Source: Allohahella marinimesophila
GTDB lineage: Bacteria; Pseudomonadota; Gammaproteobacteria; Pseudomonadales; Oleiphilaceae
Direction: 5' to 3'
Length of the DNA stretch: 64,000 nt
NCBI RefSeq assembly: GCF_039538005.1
Contig: NZ_BAABBO010000001.1
Coordinates: forward strand, 124,001-188,000
Shown here piece after piece: positions 35,401 to 43,256 of this stretch; position 1 is the stretch's first letter, and every line of letters starts with the position of its first letter. The notes under the pieces were generated by a model. It was not told where the DNA came from and searched no databases. It was given only the letters and a program-made list of their open reading frames with translations. Both the position numbers and the translations under genes were made by a program.

Positions 35401-38400
35401 AACGCTGATCTACCGTGTAAACGTGCTGGATCCATCTTATGGTCAGGCAGCGCTGCCTGATGACTTCCGCCTGTCGATCACTTCATCTACGGGTGGTTTG
35501 AACAATATCCACGAAATCAGCGATATTCGTGTGGCTGCAAGCTCCTGCACCACCATCGCTGCTCCAATTATGACTACTGATAACACGACGCCGAAGGCAG
35601 TCCTCGAAGGTGACACCGCTGCTGTAACGGTGGAAGCCACAAGTGAAGAGACTTTGGGCTATTTCATCTCTGGCGGACCAGATGCCAGTCTGTTTGCAGT
35701 CAATCCGGTGACTGGAGAAATCAGCTTCATCAATCCGGCTTCACCTGGAACATATGAGGTCGAAGTCTCAGCTGAGGATGCGCGAGGCAACATTTCAGCG
35801 CCAAAGCTGTATTCCATCGAAGTCGCCGCAGGCAGTGCTGACAGCGACAATGATGGCGTCCTCAACTCGCAGGAAGGCTCTGGCGATGCCGATAACGATG
35901 GTATCCCTAACTATCTCGACCTGGATAGCGATGGTGACGGTATTGCGGATGCACTAGAAGGCTTCGCCGACCCGGATGGCGATGGCCTCCCCAATTACCT
36001 TGATAGTGACAGCGATGGTGACGGCGTCGGCGATCAGGCAGAGAGTAGTGGCGATACCGACAGCGATGGCGTGCCAGATTTCCTCGATAACGACAGTGAT
36101 AACGATGGATTTACCGATGCCATAGAGCGTCAATTGGGCACCGATCCGAAAGATCGCAACAGCCAGCCGGCTGACAATGATATGGACGGCTTGCCAGATG
36201 CGCTCGACCCCGACGATAACAATATTGATACCGATGGTGATGGTATTCCTGACGGTGCAGATGTGGATGTCAACGGAGACGGTACTCCCGATAACGGCAC
36301 TGATGCCGATAACGATGGCATCAATGACGACTTTGATGTCGATCGCCATGGCGGCATCGATATCGATGGAAATGGTATCGATGATCGTCTCGATCTGGAC
36401 AGCGACGGCGATGGGCTATCGAATGCTCTGGAGGGTAGTGGCGATAGCGATTTCGACGGCATACCAGACTATCTCGATCTGGACAGCGACAATGATGGCG
36501 TTCCTGATGCCATTGAACATGCTCAGGATGGTACCGACCCAAAAGATGGCAACAGCTTCAAGGATAGCGATGGTGACGGTGTTGCCGACTTTATAGAACG
36601 TCAGAATGGATCTGACCCAACGGCTGACGATGTGCCACCGGTAGTCAGTGCGCCACCTGAAGTGACCATTGATGCGAATGCCTTGTTTACCAAAGTCTCC
36701 AGAGCGCAGCTCGAGTCCTTGGGGCTTGCCAGCGCCAGCGATGGCAGCGACGGCAATGTCTGCTGTAATCCCGCGCCACGGTCCACGGTGGATGGTGAGT
36801 TACTGTTCAGAGCCGGCCGCCATGAAGTGATCTGGGAAGCAACGGATCTTGCGGGCAACGTCGGCCGGTCGAGCCAGATACTCAACGTGCGGCCATTGGT
36901 CAGCCTGAGCAGAAGCCAGACCATAGGTGAGGGCAGTGCAGGGCAGATCAAGGTGGTGCTGAACGGTCCTTCGCCGGTGTATCCACTCGATATTCCCTAC
37001 AGTGTTGGTGGCACTGCCACCTTGGGGGCTGACCATAATCTGGCAACGGGCGTGGTGCGCATCACCACTGGTCTCGAAGGCAACCTGCTGTTCAATACAG
37101 TGGCCGATGCCAGTGCTGAAGTTGACGAGACCATTGAAGTCACCTTGGGCGAAGCCGTCAATAAAGCGCCTGGTGCCTTGCACATCACGACCATCAGTGA
37201 GGCCAACATCCGGCCCATGATCAGTATGGGTGCATCGCAGCAGGGTATCAGGACGCTGATGGTCACGCCATCGCGAGGCCCGGTCAGTATTCAGGTCAGC
37301 ATCAGCGACGCCAATGTCGGTGATCGGCATATCATCGCCTGGGATCTGGGTGATCTGACCGATACGGATGCTGATGAACGCTCAGCAACGATCGCCGCCA
37401 GTGAACTCAAGGTGGGTAGTGCCTATCTGATCGGTGTGGGCGTAGTCGATAGTGGTGAACCGCAGCTGGGTGCGAACGGCTTTATCACCCTGAAGGTCGT
37501 CTCCGATATGCCAGTGCTGGACGCATCGCTCGACAGTGACGGCGACGGTGTCAGTGATGCGGATGAGGGCTTCGCGGACAGTGACCAGGATGGTCTGCCG
37601 GATTATATGGACTCTTCCACACTCAGCTGTAACGCCATGGTCGAACGGGGTCAGGACCAGCAGCGATATGTGATGGAGAGCACTGCAGGGACCTGTCTGC
37701 GTCTTGGGCAGTACTCGCTCTTCAGTTCGAGTGGTGGCAGCAACCTTCCTGAAGACGAAGACATGTCGTCAGCAGAATTGAGTGTGCCGGCTGATACCGA
37801 AGTGAGGAATATCGGTGGTGTGTTCGACTTTGCTGTGGCAGAGCTGGCCATTGCTGGTGACGCCGTGAATGTCGTGATACCTCAGCGTCAAGCCATCCCG
37901 ACCCGAGCTGTCTACAGAAAATATATCAACGGACGCTGGCAGAATTTTGTGGAAGATTCAGAAAACATGCTGAGTTCGAGCAGTGGTGAGCCGGGCTACT
38001 GCCCGCCTGCCGAAAGTGATGACTATACGCCTGGATTGACTACTGGACATTGGTGCGTGCAGCTGACCATCCAGGACGGTGGACCTAACGATGCTGATGG
38101 CGATGAAAATGGCTTTGTCGTCGATCCGGGTGGTGTAGGCACACTGGATTCAGGCGCAAGCGGACGTTTCATCACCAAGGGCGGCAGTGGCGCGTTTGAT
38201 CTGTTTATGCTCGCCGGACTACTCGGGCTAGGCGTGATGGCAAGGCTTCGCTCCGGCAAGGCATTCCGCGCCAGAGGTGCCGGTGCTGCGGTCATGGTGG
38301 CTGCACTGGTGACAACGTCTGGTGTCGTCTCCGCTGGCAGCGAAGATGAGCCCACTGATGCCGTACCACCGATTTTCGTGACATTGTCGGTGGGCTACGC

Positions 38401-38932
38401 ATTCACCGATATTTCAAAGTCCGATATTGATCAGCGCTTCAGCGCCCAGGGCTTCGATGCGACCACCCAAGGCACTGACGGTAATCGAGCTAGCTATGCC
38501 ATTGGGGCCGGGTATTGGCTCACAGATCGATTCGCCGTTGCGCTTGAATATATCGATCTTGGAGATGTAAAGATCAGTTTTGACTCCGCGTCTGTCACGA
38601 ACCGGGTCGCTCGGGTGCATCCTGAAAGCGGGCACGGTCCCGCACTCTCAGGAATATACCGCCATCCGCTCTCCGCGCACTTCGGGCTTACGGCAAGTAT
38701 TGGCGCATTCTGGTGGAAGAGTGATTTCGAGACTGATCAGAGTGATCGCCGAATCAGCGCGTTCAGAGATGACGCTGATACCGACGTATTTTACGGCTTC
38801 GGAGCGGATTATCGAGCGAGCAGCCAGTTGAGTATCAAGACACAGTTGCAGCGCTTCGAGTTCACAAGAGATCCTGCCTATGTTTTGTCGGCCGGGATCG
38901 AATTCAGGTTTGCCGACGCGCTGAAACGCTGA
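32441..38932 (+). CDS. Giant lectin / thrombospondin-3 surface protein with C-terminal outer-membrane barrel
   Basis: 2163 residues from ATG 32441; a frame open from TTG 32393 adds 16 residues without signal value. A signal peptide is followed by two copies of a module of about 305 residues, each ending in a C-type lectin domain (about 145-305 and 450-610; EPNN, EHYA, KWNDF, YLVEYG). Then come an L-type lectin-like domain (776-1040), a cadherin-like domain, about ten thrombospondin type 3 calcium repeats (1131-1393), a Calx-beta-like domain (1486-1583) and a PKD-like region. A GlyGly-CTERM-like signal (GGSGAFD, membrane span, RLR; about 1912-1940) is followed by a second signal-like segment and a barrel of about 185 residues. 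It is probably an adhesin. Confidence 0.85.
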   Translation: MTISMFTCLSPLAMLAAISCAMVAMPATASAAISISINTVNVTGTEPVQVGVDIAGFDAATELVAIISLPEGGGSLTLDRSGSIQPIVMLYGYTDTVNRRVIGVQGTVADLTAALGQRLFWNAPMQAGPVELSVSISESIPDTFFNPENGHYYKVEGNDVPVSWTEALADASSQPILGMTGYLATITSKSENTFISDYTDGADIWVSATDDYTVINAACGTSHANQSATEGQWQWVTGPEACERFWTGVANGSAYNGAFASWAINEPNNGGTTEHYAATNYNAVKGKWNDFNNTHDFSYLVEYGGAIGDNSTALQAESSAQLTASEPIIIGTKQPDGSVEAGVLQTREGTTVPVGIELNRYDYAGATDLVAVVSVPVGGGTLSINTAGLDLDLEFGYSTFTNARAIGFNGPIADVMTAMQERLNWTAPASAATVEFSISVGEYVANAFFNPDNNHYYKPVVSGSPIAWTAALSGAAGADKLFNMSGYLATVTSAAENTFIANYVDAINVWIAATDHPSTISGACSDAATGEGRWYWIAGPEKCTQFWQGLGSGAGGTPLSGLYSAWNGTLEPNNSGGSEHYAVTNYITKGNWNDFPATQADTKTYLVEYGDLPGEISSIRQATKTGTLEALPPNTLNTPSPLPSGATVGTETNEDGSSTTTYVTADGTVTQVSENIDGSSAGTVTIGNSNGRTSSIQFDGGVTTTTINDDGSLTVTNITNGVATDVTVAADGSITFVHDGVAGSAPAGSSIHVDDQGELTVTTEADPLAASTQTVTQCYANDFASGSLAGWSVLRSTGYTPQTVSVGTGGLENRLRLTSAGNSQATGITKDVRIPSDSIVEVEFYAHAYGGNGADGMSVILSDFDVPPVVGAPGGSLGYAQRNGTSGFAGGWLGIGLDEYGNFSAANEGKSGGLGFRRNAVVLRGSGSGTTGYRYLAGTAANLTPKLDNSYAGYRYLVQIDASDSANNNVFVTVQRDLGRAGSGAPETLIYRVNVLDPSYGQAALPDDFRLSITSSTGGLNNIHEISDIRVAASSCTTIAAPIMTTDNTTPKAVLEGDTAAVTVEATSEETLGYFISGGPDASLFAVNPVTGEISFINPASPGTYEVEVSAEDARGNISAPKLYSIEVAAGSADSDNDGVLNSQEGSGDADNDGIPNYLDLDSDGDGIADALEGFADPDGDGLPNYLDSDSDGDGVGDQAESSGDTDSDGVPDFLDNDSDNDGFTDAIERQLGTDPKDRNSQPADNDMDGLPDALDPDDNNIDTDGDGIPDGADVDVNGDGTPDNGTDADNDGINDDFDVDRHGGIDIDGNGIDDRLDLDSDGDGLSNALEGSGDSDFDGIPDYLDLDSDNDGVPDAIEHAQDGTDPKDGNSFKDSDGDGVADFIERQNGSDPTADDVPPVVSAPPEVTIDANALFTKVSRAQLESLGLASASDGSDGNVCCNPAPRSTVDGELLFRAGRHEVIWEATDLAGNVGRSSQILNVRPLVSLSRSQTIGEGSAGQIKVVLNGPSPVYPLDIPYSVGGTATLGADHNLATGVVRITTGLEGNLLFNTVADASAEVDETIEVTLGEAVNKAPGALHITTISEANIRPMISMGASQQGIRTLMVTPSRGPVSIQVSISDANVGDRHIIAWDLGDLTDTDADERSATIAASELKVGSAYLIGVGVVDSGEPQLGANGFITLKVVSDMPVLDASLDSDGDGVSDADEGFADSDQDGLPDYMDSSTLSCNAMVERGQDQQRYVMESTAGTCLRLGQYSLFSSSGGSNLPEDEDMSSAELSVPADTEVRNIGGVFDFAVAELAIAGDAVNVVIPQRQAIPTRAVYRKYINGRWQNFVEDSENMLSSSSGEPGYCPPAESDDYTPGLTTGHWCVQLTIQDGGPNDADGDENGFVVDPGGVGTLDSGASGRFITKGGSGAFDLFMLAGLLGLGVMARLRSGKAFRARGAGAAVMVAALVTTSGVVSAGSEDEPTDAVPPIFVTLSVGYAFTDISKSDIDQRFSAQGFDATTQGTDGNRASYAIGAGYWLTDRFAVALEYIDLGDVKISFDSASVTNRVARVHPESGHGPALSGIYRHPLSAHFGLTASIGAFWWKSDFETDQSDRRISAFRDDADTDVFYGFGADYRASSQLSIKTQLQRFEFTRDPAYVLSAGIEFRFADALKR

Positions 38933-39050
38933 GCTGACGAGCCAACCGCTGTGTAATCCCGTCTTACAGACACCCGCGCTCCCAGTAAAGATACTGGCTT
39001 GACTGGCACCCGCCTCGGGGCCAGGTCGAAGTAGCCAGGGGAGCGCTCTC

Positions 39051-40826
39051 GTGAAAATAGTCGGAACAACTCAAGCGTCCGGAGGTCGACGACAGTCGAT
39101 ATTGGCTTCAGCATTCGCCCTCGCGTTACTCGCAGGCTGTGGCGACGACGACTCCCAACAGACTGGCCCATCCGGCTTTGAAGCACCAAGAGAGCCGGTA
39201 AACCTGGGCGGCTCAGGCGACCTTTTCCAATCCAACCGGGTCCTGGATGTCGAAGTGTCGATGGATCCAGGCGAATTCAGCGCGCTGAGTGCGGAAGGGC
39301 GGACGCTGGCGAGTACAGGGCGCGAGTGCCTGAGTGATTTCGAATACACCGAATACAGCGCGATCGTCACGATTGATGGCGTGCGTATGGACGAGGTCGT
39401 GATTCGCAAGAAAGGCTACCTTGGTTCCCTCAGCCCAAGCCTGCCATCGCTCAAATTGGACTTTAACGACAAATGGGATGGCCGAACCTATCAGGGCAGC
39501 ACTGGACTGACGCTGAACAATAACCGCCAGGACCCCTCAAATGCACGCCAGTGCCTGGCCTTCGACCAATTCCGTGAGGCCGGTATTGCGGCGCCCCGTT
39601 GCAACTATGCACGGGTGAGCGTGAATGGTCAGTCGCTTGGCATATTCACCAATGTAGAGGCCATCAACAAGCCGTTCCTGGCGCGGGTGTTTGGTGATGA
39701 CGACGGCAACCTCTACGAGGCGCAAACTGCTGACTTTGGTCAGTGGTTGAGTCAGCGCTTCGAGAAGAAAACCAATGAGAAGGCGAACGACCGCAGTGAC
39801 CTGCAGGCCGTCAGCGAGGCGCTCTCACTACCCGATGATCAGTTGCTGAACGTGCTACCGCAACTGGTCAATCTTGATCGGTTCATCCGCTTCTGGGCTG
39901 TGGAAACCCTGCTCGGCGCCTGGGATTCGGCTTCAGGGAATGCCAACAATTTCCATATCTATCGCAACCCTGCCGATGGTCTGTTCCATTTCATTCCCTG
40001 GGGCGCTGACACCGCCTTCCGTGGTGAGCATCCGATCAAGCCCGGAACGGGAGTGTTGTACCGAAACTTCTCGCTGGCAAACCGGCTGTTCGATATACCC
40101 GAATACCGGGCCCGCTACGAAGCTGAGCTGAGCGAACTGCTGGCTACGCAGTGGAATGAGGATGCCTTAATGCAATCACTTGAGGACATCAGGCAGCTGA
40201 CGGGCACCTCGGAGCAGGCGGCAGCCAGCGTGAGAGCCTTTATCACAGGCACGCCAACGGGCGACAAGGTGAGGCTGTCCCGGCGTCTAGCCATCGAGGA
40301 GGCAATTGCCGCCCCGAGTGACGTGCCTTCGTTTCCCCTTGACGATAACGAGCCCGACTGTCCGGCACCCGTGACTACGCCGCTGACTGGAACTGTGTCA
40401 GCGCTGAATGGGGTAGACCAGGGCTCTTTCAAGTTCACATTGCCGAACGGCCGCCAGGTCGATGCGAGCCTGACATTCGCCGCTTTCGAAGTCGATAGCC
40501 TTGTGTACTCGGTCGATACTGAAACGTCCCCTGAGGTCATCAGTTTGCTGTTGATCGGGGCCGACGTCACCGATGCCTTCACACCTTACGTGCTACAACT
40601 TTTTATCGAATCAAGCGATTACGTGCCTGGAACCCATCAACTGCATGGTTTTGCAACCACCGCGCTGCTCTTTGCAGTGGACGATAGTGCGCCGGGCCAG
40701 GTGCGCACACTGGCGCTGGGTGCCGGTGGTAGTATCACCTTGAGGCGAATCGGCACGCCTGACAGACCAGGCGATGTAGAGCTCACCTTGAATGCGACCC
40801 TCGAATATGGCGTCGATGCGCTGTGA
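39051..40826 (+). CDS. CotH kinase-like lipoprotein
   Basis: 591 residues from GTG 39051, behind AGGGGAG. The lipobox LLAGC places Cys near residue 30. The CotH fold is evident: an N-terminal barrel (VDVEVSMDPGEFSALSAEGR), YLGSLSPSLPSLKLDFN, NYARVSVNGQSLGIFTNVEAI, and the kinase-like core LDRFIRFWAVETLLGAWDS, NFHIYRNPADGLFHFIPWGAD with its metal-binding Asp. CotH proteins phosphorylate surface proteins in spores and other bacteria. The C-terminal 180 residues form an extra beta domain. The stop overlaps the next gene (GTGA). Linkage to VTC and DUF4956 genes is recurrent in bacteria. Confidence 0.88.
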   Translation: MKIVGTTQASGGRRQSILASAFALALLAGCGDDDSQQTGPSGFEAPREPVNLGGSGDLFQSNRVLDVEVSMDPGEFSALSAEGRTLASTGRECLSDFEYTEYSAIVTIDGVRMDEVVIRKKGYLGSLSPSLPSLKLDFNDKWDGRTYQGSTGLTLNNNRQDPSNARQCLAFDQFREAGIAAPRCNYARVSVNGQSLGIFTNVEAINKPFLARVFGDDDGNLYEAQTADFGQWLSQRFEKKTNEKANDRSDLQAVSEALSLPDDQLLNVLPQLVNLDRFIRFWAVETLLGAWDSASGNANNFHIYRNPADGLFHFIPWGADTAFRGEHPIKPGTGVLYRNFSLANRLFDIPEYRARYEAELSELLATQWNEDALMQSLEDIRQLTGTSEQAAASVRAFITGTPTGDKVRLSRRLAIEEAIAAPSDVPSFPLDDNEPDCPAPVTTPLTGTVSALNGVDQGSFKFTLPNGRQVDASLTFAAFEVDSLVYSVDTETSPEVISLLLIGADVTDAFTPYVLQLFIESSDYVPGTHQLHGFATTALLFAVDDSAPGQVRTLALGAGGSITLRRIGTPDRPGDVELTLNATLEYGVDAL

Positions 40827-41581
40827 ACATGGCTGTCCCCAGCCCCTTACAGGGTTTCCATGGACATTCGCTGGCGGACCAGTCGCGGGTGGTCCTGATG
40901 AACCGTGTGGATACCAAGTTCATTCTGTCGATCCGTCAGCTGGACCGTTGTTTGTCAAGGCTTCAAGGTGAGCTGACTGCGCTGGAGATGGATGGCCGGC
41001 GCCTCTTTGACTACGACACACTGTATTTCGATACACCTGAGCGGCGCCTGTTTCTCGATCACCATAATGGCAAGCTCAATCGATTCAAGGTTCGCCTTCG
41101 TCACTACCGTCAAACCCGAACGACCTTCCTGGAAGTGAAGAAGAAAACCAATCGACTGCGTACCCTCAAGTCGCGCATGCCGCTACCGCTGGCGGCGCTG
41201 GGTGACAGTACGGTGTCAGACTTTTTGCGGACGCAAGCAGATTTACCAGCGGCAAGGATGCAACCGGCACTGTTTGTCTGCTATCAGCGCGCCACCCTCA
41301 TCAACCCCATGGACAGGGAGCGAGTCACCGTTGATACAAAACTGGCCTTTCATGAGCCGAACCGGAGCCGTTCGATCGCTCTGCCCGGGTTGGCAGTGGT
41401 AGAAGTCAAGGCCGAACGGAAGGCTGACTATTCGCCAATGCTGGAGCGCCTGCTATGGCTGGGCTGCCGACCCTTACCGTTCAGCAAATACTGCATCGGT
41501 AGCAGCCTGTTGTTCGGCTCTGAACTGAAGACGAACCAATTCAAGCCTGTGTTGAGGGCCATCCATGGAATCTGCAATTGA
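40823..41581 (+). CDS. VTC-domain (polyphosphate polymerase-like) protein
   Basis: 252 residues from GTG 40823 (overlapping the CotH stop) or ATG 40829. The VTC tunnel-fold motifs are visible: NRVDTKFIL, DYDTLYFDTPERRLFLDHHNGKLNRFKVRLRHYR, TFLEVKKKTN, VTVDTKLAF and VVEVKAERKADYSPM. The basic and acidic residues that line the tunnel are kept. Yeast Vtc4 makes polyphosphate from ATP; the activity of bacterial members next to CotH is not settled. The end overlaps the DUF4956 gene by 17 bases. Confidence 0.88.
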   Translation: MNMAVPSPLQGFHGHSLADQSRVVLMNRVDTKFILSIRQLDRCLSRLQGELTALEMDGRRLFDYDTLYFDTPERRLFLDHHNGKLNRFKVRLRHYRQTRTTFLEVKKKTNRLRTLKSRMPLPLAALGDSTVSDFLRTQADLPAARMQPALFVCYQRATLINPMDRERVTVDTKLAFHEPNRSRSIALPGLAVVEVKAERKADYSPMLERLLWLGCRPLPFSKYCIGSSLLFGSELKTNQFKPVLRAIHGICN

Positions 41582-42149
41582 TCTTCACTTCCTGATTCGG
41601 ATCATCATCAACACGCTGTCAGTCTTTATCCTGATCCGCTGCTACTACGCATTTTCCAGGCATCGCGACAATGCGGCCTCGTTCATTCTCTTCGGTGTGG
41701 GCGTATTTCTGGTGACCTCACTGTTGCACTCGGTGACGGTCACCATGGGTTTCGCATTCGGCCTTTTTGCGGTGTTTTCGATGCTGCGCTATCGCACGGA
41801 AGCACTTGGCATAAAGGAAATGACTTACCTGTTTCTCGTTATCGCCATGGCCTTGCTCGCGGCGGTAGGTGATATGAGGCACATCGAACTGGCAGGTCTG
41901 AATCTGTTGGTGATTCTGCTGGCTGTTGTGCTGGAGACACGTGTCCTGCTACCCCGGCACGGCGAAAAGGAGATCGAATACGAGAGGATCGAGAACATCC
42001 ACGCGCAACGACAGGCCGCTCTGGTCGAGGATCTGCGCCAGCGCACCGGGCTGGACGTGTTTCGAGTCGACGTGTTGTCGATCAGTTATCTGCGCGACAC
42101 TGCCATGCTGCGTATGCACTACCGTCTGGAGACACCCCATTCGCGCTAA
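41565..42149 (+). CDS. DUF4956 membrane protein
   Basis: 194 residues from ATG 41565. Four hydrophobic segments fill residues 5-125 (LIRIIINTLSVFILIRCYYA, SFILFGVGVFLVTSLLH, FGLFAVFSMLRYR, LFLVIAMALLAAVG). A cytoplasmic tail of about 70 residues with a ferredoxin-like pattern follows. Such genes are strongly linked to VTC and CotH genes and may anchor or channel the VTC product. Both ends overlap neighbours, indicating a tight operon. Confidence 0.85.
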   Translation: MESAIDLHFLIRIIINTLSVFILIRCYYAFSRHRDNAASFILFGVGVFLVTSLLHSVTVTMGFAFGLFAVFSMLRYRTEALGIKEMTYLFLVIAMALLAAVGDMRHIELAGLNLLVILLAVVLETRVLLPRHGEKEIEYERIENIHAQRQAALVEDLRQRTGLDVFRVDVLSISYLRDTAMLRMHYRLETPHSR

Positions 42150-43242
42150 GCTGCTCAGCGCCCTGGCTCTGGTCGCTGCAGGGCAACCGGTAACCGCGGC
42201 TGGACCGGAACTGGAACTCGGCGGCTATCTGGCTGCTGGTGTCGATCATTTTGATGCATTCTTCAGTCGTGAAGGGGATTCGCCTACGACGAAGGCGCTA
42301 TTACGTAGTGCAAAGCTGCAGTTAGAAGCGGCGTGGGGCGAAGCCTTGTCAGCAGACATTGATGGCAGTTATGAAATCCGGCGCGGGGAGCGTCAAGCAG
42401 ATCTTGGGGACGCCTTCCTTCAGTATCAGGGTGCCAGGCATTTCACCACCAGACTTGGCCGTTTCAAGGAGCCGTTTGGGCTCGAGCGCCTGAGCAGCTA
42501 CACTGCCATCACGACCAGTGAGCGTTCGCTGGTGTCTTCCGCATTCGCGCCGGGTCGCTCTCAGGGTTTGCAGGTGGGACAAGATAGGAAATCTTGGACC
42601 TGGGCGCTGGGCCTGTTCACTGACGAACCTGAAGGCGGTTCAACCCGGGCAGTGACCGGGCGTCTGACTGTTGCACCGATTCGCTTGGACCAACAGGTGC
42701 TGCATCTGGGCCTGGCCGCTTCATGGCGTGATCTGGGGGATGAACGTTTCCAGATCAGGGATCGCGGTGAGGTCACCAGTGCCGACAGCATTATTCGCAG
42801 CCCTCGCATGGACGCTCGCGATAGTGCCTTGCTGGGTCTGGAGGCGGCGTGGGCGTCAGGCGGATTTTCGCTGACCTCGGAGGCGATGGCGCAGGAGGTC
42901 GTGCAAGTGAATGGGGACAGCTGGCGCTTCAGTGGTGCTTATCTGCAGGCTGCGGTCTTTCTCACCGATGATCATCGTGGTTATAGTCGTGGTGAGTTCA
43001 AACGGGTGAAGCCAGTCGCCACGACTGGGGCCGTAGAGCTTGTGGCCCGCTACAGTGCGCTCGACCTACGGGATGCGGCGCTAGGCGCGGAAGCCTCTAT
43101 TGGCCTGCTTGGCCTTAATTACTATCTGACAGAACAGTTCCAGCTGCGGCTGAATTACCTATTGCCGGACATTAGCGGCACCGTGCTGGCGCCTGACACG
43201 AGCGGCGATGCCGTGACCTTGAGAGCCCTGTTCCTCTTCTAG
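42139..43242 (+). CDS. Outer-membrane porin (OprP/OprO-like), unusual start
   Basis: About 367 residues if translation begins at ATT 42139, seven bases after GGAG. The signal peptide would read RAKLLSALALVAAGQPVTAA. No ATG, GTG or TTG in frame lies near; the next upstream is at 41926, deep in the DUF4956 gene with a nonsense-like sequence. CTG 42151 is another option. The mature protein has alternating strands with aromatic girdles and LGRFKEPFGLERLSSYTAIT, typical of phosphate-selective porins, and ends in Phe. Linkage to a VTC-type gene suggests phosphate or polyphosphate uptake. Confidence 0.8.
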   Translation: MRAKLLSALALVAAGQPVTAAGPELELGGYLAAGVDHFDAFFSREGDSPTTKALLRSAKLQLEAAWGEALSADIDGSYEIRRGERQADLGDAFLQYQGARHFTTRLGRFKEPFGLERLSSYTAITTSERSLVSSAFAPGRSQGLQVGQDRKSWTWALGLFTDEPEGGSTRAVTGRLTVAPIRLDQQVLHLGLAASWRDLGDERFQIRDRGEVTSADSIIRSPRMDARDSALLGLEAAWASGGFSLTSEAMAQEVVQVNGDSWRFSGAYLQAAVFLTDDHRGYSRGEFKRVKPVATTGAVELVARYSALDLRDAALGAEASIGLLGLNYYLTEQFQLRLNYLLPDISGTVLAPDTSGDAVTLRALFLF

Positions 43243-43256
43243 ATTTCAGCCCAGGA

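Noticed and set aside
36130..36596. Several long alternative frames on both strands in the calcium-repeat region
   Set aside because: Low-complexity repeat DNA keeps other frames open; all are Ser-, Met- or Arg-rich shadows.
35835..36620. Tandem GATGGTGAC-like DNA repeats considered as a CRISPR or satellite
   Set aside because: They are the coding sequence of thrombospondin type 3 repeats; units vary at the DNA level and the frame is open throughout.
38982..38997. Hairpin CCAGTA-AAGA-TACTGG as terminator of the giant surface protein
   Set aside because: Six-base stem with only a CTTG tail; too weak to call.
41926..42138. N-terminal extension of the porin frame
   Set aside because: It lies in another frame of the DUF4956 gene, is Cys/Arg rich, and would bury the signal peptide 70 residues inside.
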